Of a DNA stretch of 64,000 bases, positions 33,206 through 47,875 are shown one piece after another. The stretch lies in NCBI GenBank assembly GCA_025618425.1, contig CM046842.1, forward strand, positions 34,601,188 through 34,665,187, given 5' to 3'. The position numbers were made by a program, and so were the translations under genes. Under the pieces are notes generated by a model that was not told where the DNA came from, ran no database searches, and saw only the letters and a program-made list of their open reading frames with translations. Position 1 is the first letter of the stretch. Each line of letters opens with the position of its first letter. The stretch is from Heliocidaris tuberculata. Taxonomy: Eukaryota; Echinodermata; Echinoidea; Camarodonta; Echinometridae.

Positions 33206-34351
33206 ATGAAATAAAACCAAATTTATGGTATGTAATAATTCAAGAAATTTAATAAAAGAAAACTTTCGGATGAATGGGCATATTCTTTAGAATGTAAAAC
33301 AATTCAAATATCTCGGGATTGTAGTATGGAGTAATGGTTTGTTTAAGTTTGTTTTTACAAAATATTGAGCCCATAATTGAAGAAAAACCGTTTTTAAATG
33401 ATACAAATCGTTTGGCAATATACTCCTAACATTAAAATTGCTACAGGCTGCTTTGATAGCATGATCAAACCCATTTTATTATAAGGATCGGAAATATGGG
33501 GTAGTACAATGGTCTGTTGCAAGCTCTTCTCTGAACAAACGAACAAAACAAAACTATATTTCAAACCCAATTTCAAAAAAATCCATCCTTAATGGTGTAA
33601 ACATATGCTTGGTATAAATCGCAAAAGTAGTAATATCGGCGTTATTGCTGAACTTGGAAGATATCCTCTTTTCATTGAAGGTTCAAGTAACACAGTGACT
33701 CCGATTACTGGATACAAAGTCGAAATATTGATCAAGATACTATAATTATTGTATGAAAGCTATAGTGAAAACAAAGGACTATATGAAATTAAGGATAATT
33801 GCTGTTGAGAAACATAAAAAAAGATTTTAGATACTGTAGACATCTGTAACGATACAGAAATGTGTGAACCAGATGATGTACAAATGACGCAAAAACGACT
33901 TCGTCTCCCATTGTGTGGGTAAGCTACAAGATATATTTAATAACCAAATAAAACTTGACCTTTTCCATGATAAAAACAATGGAGAGGGCAACAAATTGCG
34001 GACATATCGATTATTCAAAACTTTCTAAAGAAATTAACAAGTTGTAATTCCTAGGCATTGTTGTCAACTCAAATCACAGCTAGTCTACACAGGCAAGGTA
34101 AACAGATTTCATGGGAATTATATATACAGACCAGGAAGAAAAATATTTAAAAATTCTCACCGATAGAAACATAGACAAAAAAATCTGGAACTTCGCATAA
34201 GCTCACATAACCTACCAATCGAAAAAGGAAGATTTTATCGCTTTCACGAAATACCAGCGAATATACGTTTTTGTGAAGAATGTAGTATGCAGACAGTAGG
34301 AGACGAATTCCATTATGTCATGCAATGTGAGAAGCTTAGAATAAAGAAGTG
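33206..34351 (+). mobile_element. LINE 3' fragment (zinc-knuckle type), copy 2
   Basis: Same as the fragment at 19,430-20,575, with the same stops and frame changes and the same terminal C-x2-C-x8-H-x4-C knuckle. Confidence 0.75.
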
Positions 34352-34829
34352 AACTGTTTTTGATAATCTTAAACTACTCAACGATAAATTTTACAAACAT
34401 AAACAGTTTGGAGGAATTCATATTTATAGTGTCACTCAAAGAAGACACACTAATTTACCAATTTTTGTGCGATATACTATTGATCAACGCAGTAACCTTT
34501 AAATTGTTTGTTCTCAGGCATATCTATATGGTGTATAAACATATGTATATAGTTCTTTTATTGGCTCATTTTCTCATCACCTTCCACTACTTGTACATAA
34601 TCTGATAATTTATTTTTCATGAAAGAGCATTCTAGTTGATCAATTATGAGTATTTTGTCTTTGTTTTTGTTTATGTTGATGCTATAATCACGATTATTGT
34701 TCTGTTTTTGTCATGTGTTACTGTTATTATTGTTATTGCTTTTAATTTATTGATGTTATATTCGAACAAACCTATTTACCTATTTTTTAAGTTGTTATGA
34801 TTTGTTAATGTTCTTTATATTACAATTTA

Positions 34830-37800
34830 ATGGTTAGGAATTATTTTTGTGGGATTTGCCAAAAGTCTGTTAAGGTCAATCAAACAGGTCTACTATGCAC
34901 TCAATGTAGAAAATGGATACATATATCATGTGCTCAAGTGTCTGAAGCATTATACAATGATCCGTCCGAATTATTCATAGATTGGATCTGTCAATGTTGC
35001 GCAATGAAACAGCTCCCCTTTTATGAAGATAATATATCAGATTATATGAAAGGTAAAACACAGCAAAATCAAAATGAACGCTTGAATTATAATGTTAATG
35101 AATGCAATACAATATACTCTGAATTATGTGAAAATGGAATTAAATTAGTACATCTAAATATTGTAAGCCTTTTGAAACATTTTGATGAAATCGGGTCTAT
35201 CTTATATAAAAATGATATACACATTCAAGCGCTAAATGAAACGAGGCTTGATGATTCAATTAAAGATGATGAAATATATGTGCCTCATTATAATGTCATA
35301 AGAAATGATAGAAATAGGAGAGGTGGAGGAGTCGTTATATGTATACATGAAAATGTCATAAGAAATGATAGAAATAGGAGAGGTGGAGGAGTCGTTATAT
35401 ATATACATGAAAATGTCATAAGAAATGATAGAAATAGGAGAGGTGGAGGAGTCGTTATATATATACATGAAAATATCATATTTGAAAAGTACTGTTATCG
35501 GTTCCGCCTTCCGTGGAACGACTGGAAGTTCTCTGCATTCTTATTCGTTTGAAACATACTAAGCCTTTTATTTTCATAAACTGGTATCGGCCACCAAATA
35601 AAACACATCTACTGGACTCTTATGAAGAATTGTTGGTGTATTTAGGCGGATTCAATACTCCTATAATATTAATGGGCGATGTTAATTATAATATTGTCAA
35701 GCGTCCATTTACTGGAGATACTCGTAAATACTCAGAGATTAATGATGTACATGGCTTGTGTCAAATTAATAGATTTAAATGCACTCGAATTACGCTTGAG
35801 TGCTCTTCATTGGTTGATCACATGTTGACAACTTGCCCAGACAAAGTAACATCCTTCGGTGTCTTACACAATGGTATAAGTGACCATTCAATGAGCTATT
35901 TAATCTGGAAAGCTCATGTTAATCATGATGATTAGTTTGTTAGTTAATTACGTAACCTTTAGAAAATCCCATCAAGTAGATTTTGTAAAACTGAAAGCCG
36001 ATCTTAGATTGCTGAACTGGGTTGAAGTCGAAGAGAGTAATGATCTTGATAAAGCTGTTAATAAGTGGGAAGAACTCTTTTAAGGTACAGTAGATAAATA
36101 CATGCCACTAAAGAAAAAAAGGGTACGTAAAAAGCACTCCCCTTGGTTAAACGAATATATATTTAAGCTCATGAAAGATCGCGATAAAATGAAAGATAAA
36201 GCCAAAATTTAGCAAAAATAAAGCAAAATATTTATTGGACACAATACAGGCAATTGAGAAATAAAGTAACGTTTGAAATAAGGGAAGTGAAGAAAAAATA
36301 TTTTATGGAAAAAGTGAATGCTTGTCAAGATAGAACGCAATCTGGGAAAATATTAAAAACACTAATACCAAATACGAAATCAGTTACGCATTTTCCTTTT
36401 CCTTTAGAGGAATGTAAAAAGTTAGCTAATGATTTTAACGAACATTTTGTCAGTATCGGAAATCAAATGAATAAAACTAAAAACATGGAATGTATTACTA
36501 ACGACGAATTTGAAAGTTCAGATTTTAGTGGGAATAATGCCTTCTTTGTTCCCAAAGTTACAGAGTCTGATGTCATGAAATAAATTTACCGCTTAAAGAA
36601 TAAGAAATCAGTTGGGGTCACTGGAATAGATTCTTTTATATTGAAAACCTGTGCGATGGAAATTTTAAAACCCGTCACCTGTCTAATTAATAGACCATTG
36701 CCTGGAGGAATAGTCCCCTCAAGATGGAAGGTGGCTAATATATTTATTTATCTAACCGCAAAATGTTTACCTCTGTAAATAATATTACTTCCAATGAAAT
36801 GATTTTAAAATATGGTGTCCCTCAGGGGTCAATATTGGGCCCAATTTTATTTTTGATATATATCAACGATTTAGCTAATGCGTTACATTCTTGTCATCTA
36901 CATTTATACGCAGATGACACTGTTATTTATTTTTCTCATGAAAATTCTATTGTGGTACAGTCGGTACTTAATGATGAATTAGTCTCTCTATCAGAGTGGA
37001 TGAACCAGAATAAACTTTACATCAATTGTGAAAAAACAGTATCAATGTTAATAGGGACGAAGTCAATGCTTTGCAAACATCAAACATTGAACTTAAAACT
37101 GGGAACCAACGTTATTAAACAGGTTAGTAATATTAATTATTTGGGAATGAATATAGACTCTGAGTTTAAATGGGATTTTCATGTATAATGAAGTTGTTAA
37201 GAAAGTAGGGAAAATGGTAAGTTTTTTAGGCAGATTGAGAAACACTTTAAGTGAATCTTATCTAAATTTAATCTATCAATCTGTGATCCTTCCTAATTTC
37301 GATTATACCGATATTATATGGCAGTCCTCCCCAAAGATTTATTTGGACCAACTTCAAAAACTTCAAAATAGGGCTGGGAGAATAATTCTTAAGATAAACC
37401 CTCAAATTCACACCTCAATTTTCCAAATCCATGATCTCTTAAAATGGGAAACCTTAAAAACCAGACGTAAAAAGCACATGTATATAATGTTGTATAAGAT
37501 TTTCCACAATTTAACTCCTGATTATCTGCAGAATAATCTCTCATACAAAAAAACAAATTATGCCCTAAGAAATGTTGATAACTTAGTCTTGCCCAAACCT
37601 AATACTGATTACTGTAAACGTACATTCTTTTATCGCGGATCTAAAATGTATAATAAATTACCAATTAACTTACGTAGACCAAACACACTTGCTTTATTTA
37701 GAAATGGCCTAGATGAATGGATACAAAATTTTGACATATAAACTTTTGGTGTATTCGGGATAGGGAGGAGGAGGGGGGGGGGGTGTTATGTAAAATACAG

Positions 37801-38179
37801 AGGGTTAGGGTAGGGACATTGGATATTGCGTAGGCTACATGATATATGTCTTATATTTTATATTACAGTATATATGTATATTTTCTGATTTTTTTTTTCG
37901 TTCTGCCAATTTTTTTTTTTTTTGTTGTTGCTTTATTTTGTTTTTGTTTTTGTTTTTTAAATATTTGTTCGTCATTGTTGTTTTTCTTGTTCTGGACCTG
38001 CAGGAAAAACAGAGCCATTAAGTTAATGGCTCTGAATAGAGCTTTCCAGCCGTTATTTTATTTTTGTTAACTCTTGATTTAATTCTTGATTTTTTTTTAT
38101 TCTTGTACATGAATATTGATAAGTGTGTACTGATGATATTTTTTTTATACGGAAAATAAAACCAACCAACCAACCAACA
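34830..38179 (+). mobile_element. LINE A copy 2: PHD finger, endonuclease and RT (dead)
   Basis: Duplicate of the element at 21,054-24,402 with identical predicted peptides, the same frameshift after the first frame, the same RT deletion and the same CCAA-repeat 3' end. The only differences noticed are in T and G runs of the 3' untranslated part. Confidence 0.85.
35293..35472 (+). repeat. 60-base in-frame triplication inside the LINE A endonuclease, copy 2
   Basis: Identical to the triplication at 21,517-21,696, so it predates the 13.78-kb duplication. Confidence 0.92.
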
Positions 38180-38993
38180 AAATATTGATGGATATGTCCA
38201 TGAAGTTCAATGAATAAAATGCAAACACATAATATGTATATAGTGCTTGATACGAGTTCTTTACACAAAGACAAAGATAAATGACATAGAAGTGCTATAT
38301 AGATTATATTTATACAGAGGTAAGTTTTAACCCAGATGGAATTACCCATTACCACCCCCAGAATGAACTTAGGTTCTTGTTGAGTGATTAATGTGCCAAC
38401 CTTTTTCTTTTTCATGCCAATGATTTTTGTTTGCTAATATTTAATCAAGCTACATGAGTAATATAGTAATAATAGTGGTTTTAAAACAACCGACTTTAGA
38501 CTGTAGACTTTAAACTCCTTCCTCTAGACCTTATACCACACAGTGTCATTAAGATTTTATGATTCTGGTCTAAATTGGTCTAGTGCACTAGTACATGACT
38601 GGCACTAGGTAAGTAGGTAATTATAAAAAGCAAATGTGACCAAATTCTATCTTTCAGATGATCATTAACTTCATCAATTCGTAACTTTGGACTCTGATCT
38701 TACGTAATAATGATTCAAATCTAATTTGATTGTGACTGTGCATTGCTATGGCATCCCCTAAATCTCTAACCTTTTTCTCAAAAGATTAAATAGAAAAGTA
38801 TTAGGCCTACATGTTACTCCAAATCAACATTCAATAACACCTGGATCTATTCTAAAGTAATATAAGTCAATATGTAATCATTTTAAGTTGCTCATTGCCT
38901 TTATCCCTCATACATTCATTGTCCTTTTTTTGATCACCTATTAAGAGCAAAACAAGCAACGCTGCACGTTGCTAAATCTACACAGCCGTATCC

Positions 38994-39203
38994 GGACAAC
39001 TAACCCCTGGACAATTACCCGGGGGGACAAATACCCAGGGGGCAACTACTCCCAAGGAAAATACCCCCACCCCTTCCGGACAATTACCCCCAAGACGATG
39101 AACCCCCGGGAATCCCCCAACCAGTAATTGTCCTGGGGGTAATTGTCTGGGGGGGGGGGGGGGGTAGTTGACCCCGGGGTAATTGTCCAGGGAGTAGTTG
39201 TCC
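38994..39203. mobile_element. Foldback element, GGACAACTACCCC family, copy 2
   Basis: Duplicate of 25,218-25,423. Its G run is about four bases longer, which shifts the offset between units from 13,776 to 13,780. Confidence 0.8.
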
Positions 39204-39705
39204 TAGAATCCTACACAGCAGCACGTCAAAATGTTATACTCACGCAGGCCCCCAAACTGTCACTACATTTTAGATTTTTACCTGTCGCTCGTCAGGTCGT
39301 TGCTCGATTGACGTATTTTCCGTTGATAACAGTTACGATGCCAAATAATTACAGATTGCAAGTGAAGCACAATGTTGTGTTGATATATCCAAACTTCATT
39401 CCGGCTTTTATTTTATTTTATTTTATTTTATTTTATTTAATAACGTATGGAGCAATCCATATTGACTGTGAAAAGTGATAAGTCACAAATCCACATGCCG
39501 TGTTCTGCACGTAGGGAGACCACTCTCAACTGCAGTAGAATTGTCGAATCTTCCAGCTAGCTTCCATCACTTTATCAAAATGTTCTACCCCCGCCCATGT
39601 ACTCCATCTATCTGGCCGATTTATTTTAGCAAGAATCTCCAATTAATACGCGATCTTCCCCTACCTACTACAAGCCGAAAGGTGGCGTGTTCCCAAATTC
39701 GCATG

Positions 39706-39864
39706 TAGAGTCCCTTTATAGAAGAGTTACGAAAACCCATGGTTTGAATGCCATTTTGTTCCATTACTATGCAACATTTTAATTCATTTCCATTGAGCAC
39801 CTGGGTGTTCTAAATAGAGAGAATTCGAACGCCATGTCGTAACTCTGTCTATAAAGGGACTCTA
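39706..39864. mobile_element. MITE with 26-base terminal inverted repeats, copy 2
   Basis: Duplicate of 25,926-26,084 with an AT/TA difference in the middle. Confidence 0.85.
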
Positions 39865-41049
39865 TTCACCCAGAGATCCTGTATTAGAACACTAGGATAT
39901 CTATGCAAATTCTTACCGGTGATCATGGAGATCCTATTTTATTTAGGGTCTCTATGTATGTGATAAACAATATGAGGCCCGTTTGCCCCCCTTCCAAAAT
40001 AAATTAAAATCTTGCTTTGTAAGGCGTCTGTAAAGACGCCTTGACCTCTGTGTTGTTTAAATCATGATCAGCGCCCTCTTTCTGCTGAATTACTTTTTTT
40101 TTGTTTGTGGTATAATACTTCTTTTGCATTAAAACCAATTCCCGCGATAACGCTCGTGTATCGTATTCACGATCACAGTTCTAGTTACTATTTCACTTCA
40201 TGACTGTTCCACCGCCTACCTATATAGTTGCAGTTATTCGACTCTAGTTAGGTGGGCTGTACTTCCAGTAGAGCTGGTCACCCTCTTATTTTTATTCGAT
40301 TTTTTTCTTCATTATTATTTTTTATATATTTGATTTCATTTCTACCCACTTTTTTACGCACAATACCTGAAAAACGGCTTGTTGAAATGTACTAAAATTT
40401 GGTAAAATTTAGCTATGTTTATTGCTCGGCACCCTAGTTGTACGTATGTCGGATCAATGAAGCGCTACCGGGCGGGGTGAATGAGTGGCTATTTTACGAT
40501 AATGCCCCAAGCTGTGGCAGTGCAACATTAAACAACTTATTGTCACATGTACAGACTCTTACAACAGGTCACTTATGTCGCCTGTTGCAACACACACAGA
40601 GTTTGTGCATGTGACGATGAGTTGCTTTCAAATTTTCTGCATTTCGAGAGAAACCAAAAAAAATTAAATGACTGATTACACGCGTAACTTAGATCAAAAT
40701 ATGAATTCCAGTGTAAGTTGAGGTTGCTAGGTTGCCCTGAAAATTCAAAGTGCAAAGTGTTACTTTGAGTCTATTACGTACCCTGTATTATCATTTTACC
40801 CACCAGAAACAAGAAAAGAAAAACAGGAACAAGCAAAAAGAAGCCCCTTATAAAAACTTTGTACTTTTAATCTATCTAATAACAGGTTCGTTTGTTATTT
40901 TTTCTCTCTCTTTTCTTTTATTCTACAATTTTTTCTCTGCCTCTCTGACTGTCTCTCTCTGCCTGTCTCTCTCTTTCTCTCTCTCTCTGTCTCATTCACT
41001 CACACATGCTCTCCCCTGTTCTCTGCCTCCCACACCGCAAAGAGCAATA

Positions 41050-41726
41050 TAGCTTTTCCCGTCCATTTAAAAATGCATTTCATTTCATACTTTTTTCATT
41101 CAATTTCGTCCCAAAACTTCGTAATCTTGCACATGTTACGATCAATTTTGTCTTTGGCCATACATTTTCAAACTTTTTTTCAGCTAGTTTCATCATTTTG
41201 CACTGTCTCGAATTCGTCTAAGAAAAAGATGATTTATGGAAGAAAAAAAAAATCCGTAATTTCAACTTTCTTTTCAAGAACAGTTGACTAAATTTCCTTT
41301 CTCCTTCTTAGGAATTTACAATCGGCTTCTCATCTTTAAATTTGACAAGATTTATGAAAGAAAAAAATTCTGTACACCTGTAAATTAAAAGCTTGTATTT
41401 AATTTTTCATATATCTTAATTAACAGTAAAGGAGGCATACATATATTGTAGAAGGTGTATGTCTTGTCTTTAAGGAATGGCCAAAGTCCAATATATTTTG
41501 CATCCAACGAATCTAAAAAACTCTTGAAACTGACTGCACAACGACGAATTTGATCATTACATTCTTCAGCCGATCGTCAGGAGAGACGAATTCGAATGAA
41601 ATAATTAGACAAATTTTGAAATTTATTGCCCATTGACGGACATGAATGCGAAATGACTGAAGTGACTTTGGCATATGCATGTTCACGGATTCTTAGGACG
41701 AAACTGAAGTTAACAATCACGGTCTC
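41050..41726. mobile_element. TTTCGTC/GACGAATT foldback relative, subtype C copy 2
   Basis: Duplicate of 27,270-27,945. Confidence 0.55.
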
Positions 41727-42684
41727 CTGCATTCACAAATTCTGTTAACAAGTTAATTTCCCCATATGCATATTTTCTTTGTATTTAGAAGTAAATTGTT
41801 ACTGTCTGAAGATGTGTTTATATATTTTATTTATTTACTTCGGTTTTAAAAGACACATAAATACACATGATTCCAAGGCCCAAGGACCAAAACTGAACAT
41901 GTTTACAAAGAATTACAATGTAGTTATAGATGCATACACAATAATTATGACAAAGAAACAAACTTACTTAGCAAGTACAGAATCACAATAAGTAGGCAAA
42001 CACAAAATAAATGATTGCAATCAGTACAAATACAAAAAAGCAAAAAGAATGTAATTAATTTAAGATAGTCCAAATTAATAAACCGGTATAGATAAAGGTA
42101 ACTGCCGGATGGACAATAATATTAAGTAATCAAACAAATAATAAAGAGAATATTTATCTCGTATTTTGACAAAAATAGAAATCTAAGCATCAGGATTAAA
42201 ATACTTATTTTAGAATTAAAGGGGATATATTAAAACAGGAATTAATGCTAAAAAAGCATAAACAAATGCCATTGTCAAAAGATACAGTATACAAAATATT
42301 TGTGAGTGTCAAATTGAAAGATTATTTGTAGTAATACAAAGAGGATTAAAAAGAGAGAGAGAGGGGGGGGGGAAGAGGGAGGAGATAGAAGAGAGAGAGA
42401 GATAGAGAGAAAGAGAGAGAAAGAGAGAAGGGGGATTAAAGGTTATTAATCGCACGAACAAAAGTAGGAACAGCCGAATTTCGATACCGGCTAGTCCTGC
42501 ATCTAGGAACGACCAAACCTTGATTACTACGGAGGGGGCGGAAATTTGGCAAGGACTCTTTAGATGGTGGGAGTAAGTCTCTGTGTTGAGACGTTAAAAG
42601 CTCTGGGCGAATTTCTGATCTAAGTCAATTCTTCTTGATTGAAGTAAAGGTAGGTTAAGACTTTGAAGCCTTTCATCATTTTCT

Positions 42685-43710
42685 GTATTATTGAAAAAGT
42701 GAAAAACACTCAAAAGAGAGTGGAATTCAACTCTCACAATGAGTTAAATGAGGGACAACCCTTTTTCGGGTGAAAAAAAAAGTAGTGGACACTATTTCAC
42801 TCAGGAAAGAGTGAAACACCAATCCTTTAAAGAGTGAAAACTTTATCACTCATGTGGACAGAGTGGAGATAATTCACTCCTTTCTGAGTGAAATCATCAA
42901 ACTCTGTCTCAAGAGTATTGAGTATCGACAATCCCAAAGCGACAGGGGATAGCAGCACCTAATTATTGATCAGCATGAATAGACCATAGGCTGCAGAGTA
43001 AATGCCAGATGAAACCTCATTGAGATCCATCGGGTCATAATGGGGGCGGATACAGTGTGGTGACTAGTCTGAAGCACACAATCCTATCACTGTCGGGATG
43101 TACCACACTATGTATCCATATAACAGATCACTGACGTAACAGTTAGTTAACTAACACTTTCACTATAACAACATAATCCCTACTGAATTATCAAGTGTAA
43201 CCACTTTCTCGGCAAGACAACATTATCAAGAAATAATTCATCAAAATAAGTCATTACACAACCCCTATGTCATTTAAATATGCGAATTATGCTAATATTC
43301 CTGCCTGAAGCCCAACCAGTACCGATACGTACCGATACGTATCGATGTGCTGTCATTTATAAAATATTTAGCTGTGGTTCGTTAGAGTACTAACCACTGT
43401 TTTTCTAGAGTGGTGCCTGTAATTTTGTTCACAACAAAGAAATGACAATGACAATGAATTTTAAGTGGCTTGTCATTGGTTGCCTTGCGTCACTCGTTGC
43501 TCACGAGTGAAAATAATTCAGTCTGCATACGATATTGAGCGGAACGCAGGCTCGCTCTGTCAGTGAGTGAGACGGCTGATGAAGGTATCGGCATGCTCAC
43601 TCAAAAGGGAGTACTTTACCACTCACTTTGGAGTGAAAGTTCCTTCGGGCTTAATGTCGAGTGGCAAATTCACTCCTTTACATTTAGAGAGTAGTCAAAA
43701 ATTGTTTTAT
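42685..43710. mobile_element. Possible foldback region with GAGTGAAA/TTCACTC units, copy 2
   Basis: Duplicate of 28,905-29,930. Confidence 0.4.
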
Positions 43711-44170
43711 TTTTATCTATTCTTGACATCGAAAGACTTTACATGTTGTTTCTTAATCTTATCACGTATAAACGGTATGAAACAGTTTGACACTCGAAGG
43801 GAAGGTGTGCATTATAAGATTCATTGCTTAAATCGTGAACCTGCATGTCTATTGATGAATTCGCTTAAAAAAAATATTCGCGATTAGCCCAGTACATGGG
43901 GGGGGGGGGGGGGGGAAGGGGGGGGGGGGTCTGAAATGACCATGCAAGTTGCGTTGTCATTGTCAACATGGTCAAAGGTACATTTTCGTGTGCAATGAAT
44001 CGTCTTTTTGTAATTCTGATTGAAATATCGCTCTTGTTACTGTAATACGTTCGTCATTACGTTTTGATATCATTTTGAAGTCTATTCATTTTCCTTTACT
44101 AATGCCCATACACATCGCAGTGATTGTGTCATTTTAGTATACGTGCAGTATGCTAGAATAGGTGGACTTG

Positions 44171-44787
44171 TTTAAAGGTCCCCTGCAATCCTAAGGCAAG
44201 TTGACCTCTGTTGATGTGCTTGTTGTTCAAACATCTAAATATGTTTCATAGATTTATAAATATTTTTAAAAATCATTTTCTCAAACATACTAAGCTCCAC
44301 CCTAAATAAATGCTCCAGATCTCATTCCTGCAATGACATCATCTGCCAATCATTAGTGAGCTAAGGAGAGACAGTGCTATGTAGCTTTGCCAGAGATGAC
44401 CGTCTATTCTAATAGACCAAACAATGCCTACATAGGAGTTGCTATGTCAGGCATGCTGTATCATCACAGGAAAAGAATGGTAATGAGGAGGTATTGTTTG
44501 AAAGCATGCAATTCTATTGTGAACATGTGCTGAGCTGGGGGAAGTTACATTCCACTGTCATTGCAGAATGTTTGTATACCTGACTGATGATTGACAGATG
44601 ATGTAATTGCAGGAATGAGGTCTGGAGCTTTTTTTCAGGGTCGGAAAAATATTTCAAAAAAATATCTAAAAATCTATGAAACATATCTAGATGTTTGAAT
44701 AACAGAACATTAGTTGTATGCATCCTTGCACATCAACAGCAATAAACTTGCATTTGGGTTGCGTTTGGGTTGCAGGGGCCCTTTAAA
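44171..44787. mobile_element. Foldback element with about 100-base imperfect inverted ends, copy 2
   Basis: Duplicate of 30,388-31,004. Confidence 0.8.
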
Positions 44788-45089
44788 GTTAAATCTTTGA
44801 ATATGCATTGTTATTGCCGAAGGCGTATATTCCTGTACTTTGATCTTCTTTGCGAGCTTGAATGAGAACAGCTCTTTTATGTTACAGCCTTTACATCAAT
44901 GCTTTTTGTATCATTTTACTTCTACCATACACGAGCCAGTAGTGCATCCACTGTCCAGGTCGAAAAAAGATGGGGAGGGTGGGGGGGGGGGGGGGGGTTA
45001 AAAGAAAATGGAAATGTTTGTATTAGTTCTTCCCAAAGAGTTGCTATATGCTTACTCATATCTTATTTGAGAGGTTGCAGTCATCTCAA

Positions 45090-45899
45090 TATATTTCTTG
45101 TCCATTTTAACACCTTTTTTCAATCAATTTCATACTTTTTTCATTCGATTTCGTCCCAAAATGTCGTGATCTTGCACGTCTCATGGTCAATTTCGTCTTT
45201 GGTCATTCATTTTAGAACTTTGTCCAATCAGTTTCGTTATTTTGCATCAAATTTCGTCGGAGTCAAATCAGTTTCGTCATCCCCGGCAGCCCATGTATGA
45301 CTGCATGATTCCGTTTCGTCAAAGCATCATTCAAATTCCACACTCGTCCATTTTCGACATAAATAATTTTTATTTTATTTCCAGTTTCAAGTCTGACAAA
45401 ACAATCATGACATACAAAATATAGGAATGCTCACTTATGTTTTAGTTCCTGAAGATGATCAGAAATAAAAGGTCGAAAATTTGAAACTCATCATGACTCT
45501 GATCGGAGTATTATTTCTAGCATTATAGGAATGCATGCAAGTTAAAATCTTGTATTTAATATTTTATATCTTACTCAATTAATGAAGAAGCATACTTGAA
45601 TTATGAAAAAAGTGTCCGTTTTGTCCTTTGGATGGTTTTAGACCAATGGCTTGTCTATACTACTTTAAAACGCTTTAGAAATTGATTGCGCAAAGACGAA
45701 TTTGATCATTACATTCTGTAGCGGATCGTCATGTGAGACAAATTCGAATGAAGTATGACGGATATTAATTACAAGGCCGAAATTGATTGACCATTGACAG
45801 ATTGACCAATTTGAATAACAAGTTAACTCAGTGCGAAATTGAAGTGAAGAAAGATAAAACTGAACGAAAAAAAAGTGTTAAAATGAACAGGAAAAATAT
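45090..45899. mobile_element. TTTCGTC/GACGAATT foldback element, subtype B copy 2
   Basis: Duplicate of 31,306-32,115. Confidence 0.7.
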
Positions 45900-46102
45900 A
45901 ATATCTGTGTTGAGAGAATTATGGTAAATTTCTGTTTGAAGTTAACATGATTACAGAGAATAACGATGTTTAAAAAGTGCAATGAACGCATGTCTCCATG
46001 GGAGCTGGATTTCAAAAACATATTACTGGTTTGTTTCTTTTGTACAAAATTTTGCGTTGTACTTTGTTGATGTGTGACATTGAAATTCCCGGGAGGTCTG
46101 GG

Positions 46103-46245
46103 CCCCGTTTTCATAAAACTTGTTATCAATAACAAGTTACAATAACAGTTATAAGCTACTGAAATAATTGCACCTGACTGGCTGAGAGCAACTTTGTCAT
46201 AGAAATGGGGCAGTTGTTATTGACAACAAGTTTTATGAAACGGGG
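46103..46245. mobile_element. Foldback MITE, CCCCGTTTTCATAAAAC family, copy 2
   Basis: Duplicate of 32,319-32,461. Confidence 0.85.
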
Positions 46246-46591
46246 AACAGGTATAATCACAAAGAGAATGTGTCTTGACTCGTAAGCATCGTGGTATGAA
46301 TCAAAGAATTCTCTATTGTTAACGAGGTGAAAAGATCATTTATGACAATGCACATGTATTTGCGGTCTATTAATGAATATAATTGGGCGCTCCAAAAGAG
46401 TTCCAGCTTTGGGGGGCAAACACTCTGGGGGGCCCAACACAAACGCTAACGATAAGCATACAGCTCTTACCCCCCTCGAACAAGGACATGTCCCATTTTT
46501 TTCTTGATACTTCGAAAGTGCAGGTTTAGAATATTTTATCACAAAAAATGCAGTAATTGAACCACAGTTATATATCATTCTGCGTGTATGT

Positions 46592-47875
46592 AAGGGAGCG
46601 TAGCGACCATCTGAGAAAATTTAGGTGATGGAGTGGTAAAACCTCGAAATTTTAGCTGATTGCAATACTACAAAACTGAACAAGTTCTTTCTCCCTTTCT
46701 CCTGGCGCATATGATAGTCATGCCTTTAAAATGTTCGTTATCATTGCCTGACTTTATATATACGAGGGAGCGTAGCGACCGAGAGAGAAAATTTGATTTT
46801 AAAATGCTAAAAGTTTGCATTTTAAAGCACTAATGAGGTTATTGTACTTTCAAATTGTTGTAATGCAATATTATTCCGTGTAATTTTCTTTTTTGTTTGT
46901 TTGCAAGGAGGGCCCTTTTTAAGGGGATGGGGTCAAATTTCCCCCTACTTAAATGATTGGGGAGGGGCGATGCAACTACCATGCTTCCGGCGCCTATGAA
47001 TAGAAGTAATGAAACATGTAGTCCAGCCACATTCAGTACGTTAACATTGAACATTAATTAATGTTCTTTCTGCACTATCTGCTGACGTCATATTCGTTCG
47101 TCGTCCTGGATACTGGTTCCAGTAAAATTCAGTGTTTGGCGCTGGTGTGATCACCAAGCCATTGTTTGGAACCAGCAACCTTGACAACTTGACCGGTATT
47201 ACGTCATAATTCGGTACTCCATTATTTGCGTTTTAACATGGAGGAGCCGGCGTACTCCCCATCCCTCCCCTCTTACAGACCATCCCCAATCAAAAATATA
47301 AACAAGAACAAAACAACCCCTCCTCTCCTATTATTCAGTGGCAGTAAGAGCTTCACAAAATCATGAAAATGTTGTTCATGTTTGTGTTATGAAGGAACAC
47401 AGTTTTCAGTAACGTAGACTCTATTCTCATAGATTAAAAAAAGCTGAATGCATGAAGTAAGACGCAAACGTACGGGCAATCGAGCATGCGTGCGCACAAA
47501 TGGTAGAAATGCTTAAAATCAATATCTAATTTGACTATGATACCCACCAGTAAGCGCGCACAAGTGTAATCATGCTTCAGTTGCCATGGTTTTTTTTAGA
47601 ACATTGTTAAATGTTTCCAGTGTCTTTCATGGGCCACGGAATAGGAGGGGTGTCTAGAGCCCACTTCTTTTGTGTAGGCTCCTTACATATCACATATTTC
47701 GTATCTCGTGTATTTTTGAAGACAAAAATTTAATCTTAAAGAAAATAAAGTGTCTTCTCTCTCTAGTAGAATTTAAAAACAGAATGGTTTCGGGAGCGAA
47801 CAATGCAACTTTCACTATTCATAATGGAAAACTTTATCGCTTGGTCGCTACACTCGCTTGGTCGCTACGCTCCCT
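46592..47875. mobile_element. Element bounded by inverted GGGAGCGTAGCGACC motifs
   Basis: The left end AAGGGAGCGTAGCGACC (46,592-46,608, with a second copy at 46,764) is inverted at the right as GGTCGCTACGCTCCCTT (near 47,859-47,875). The repeat unit 2 boundary (46,855) falls inside it, so this is the uninterrupted form of the element truncated at 33,071. No coding content was recognised. Confidence 0.5.

Larger units (their letters stand above)
33072..46855. repeat. Tandem duplication, unit 2
   Basis: Second direct copy of unit 1. It starts with about 130 bases of AAT microsatellite (shorter than the 330 bases in unit 1) and ends at 46,855, where CTTTCAAAT is followed by single-copy TGTTGTAATGC instead of the microsatellite. 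All frameshifts and deletions in the LINEs are shared with unit 1, so the elements were already dead before the duplication. Confidence 0.93.
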
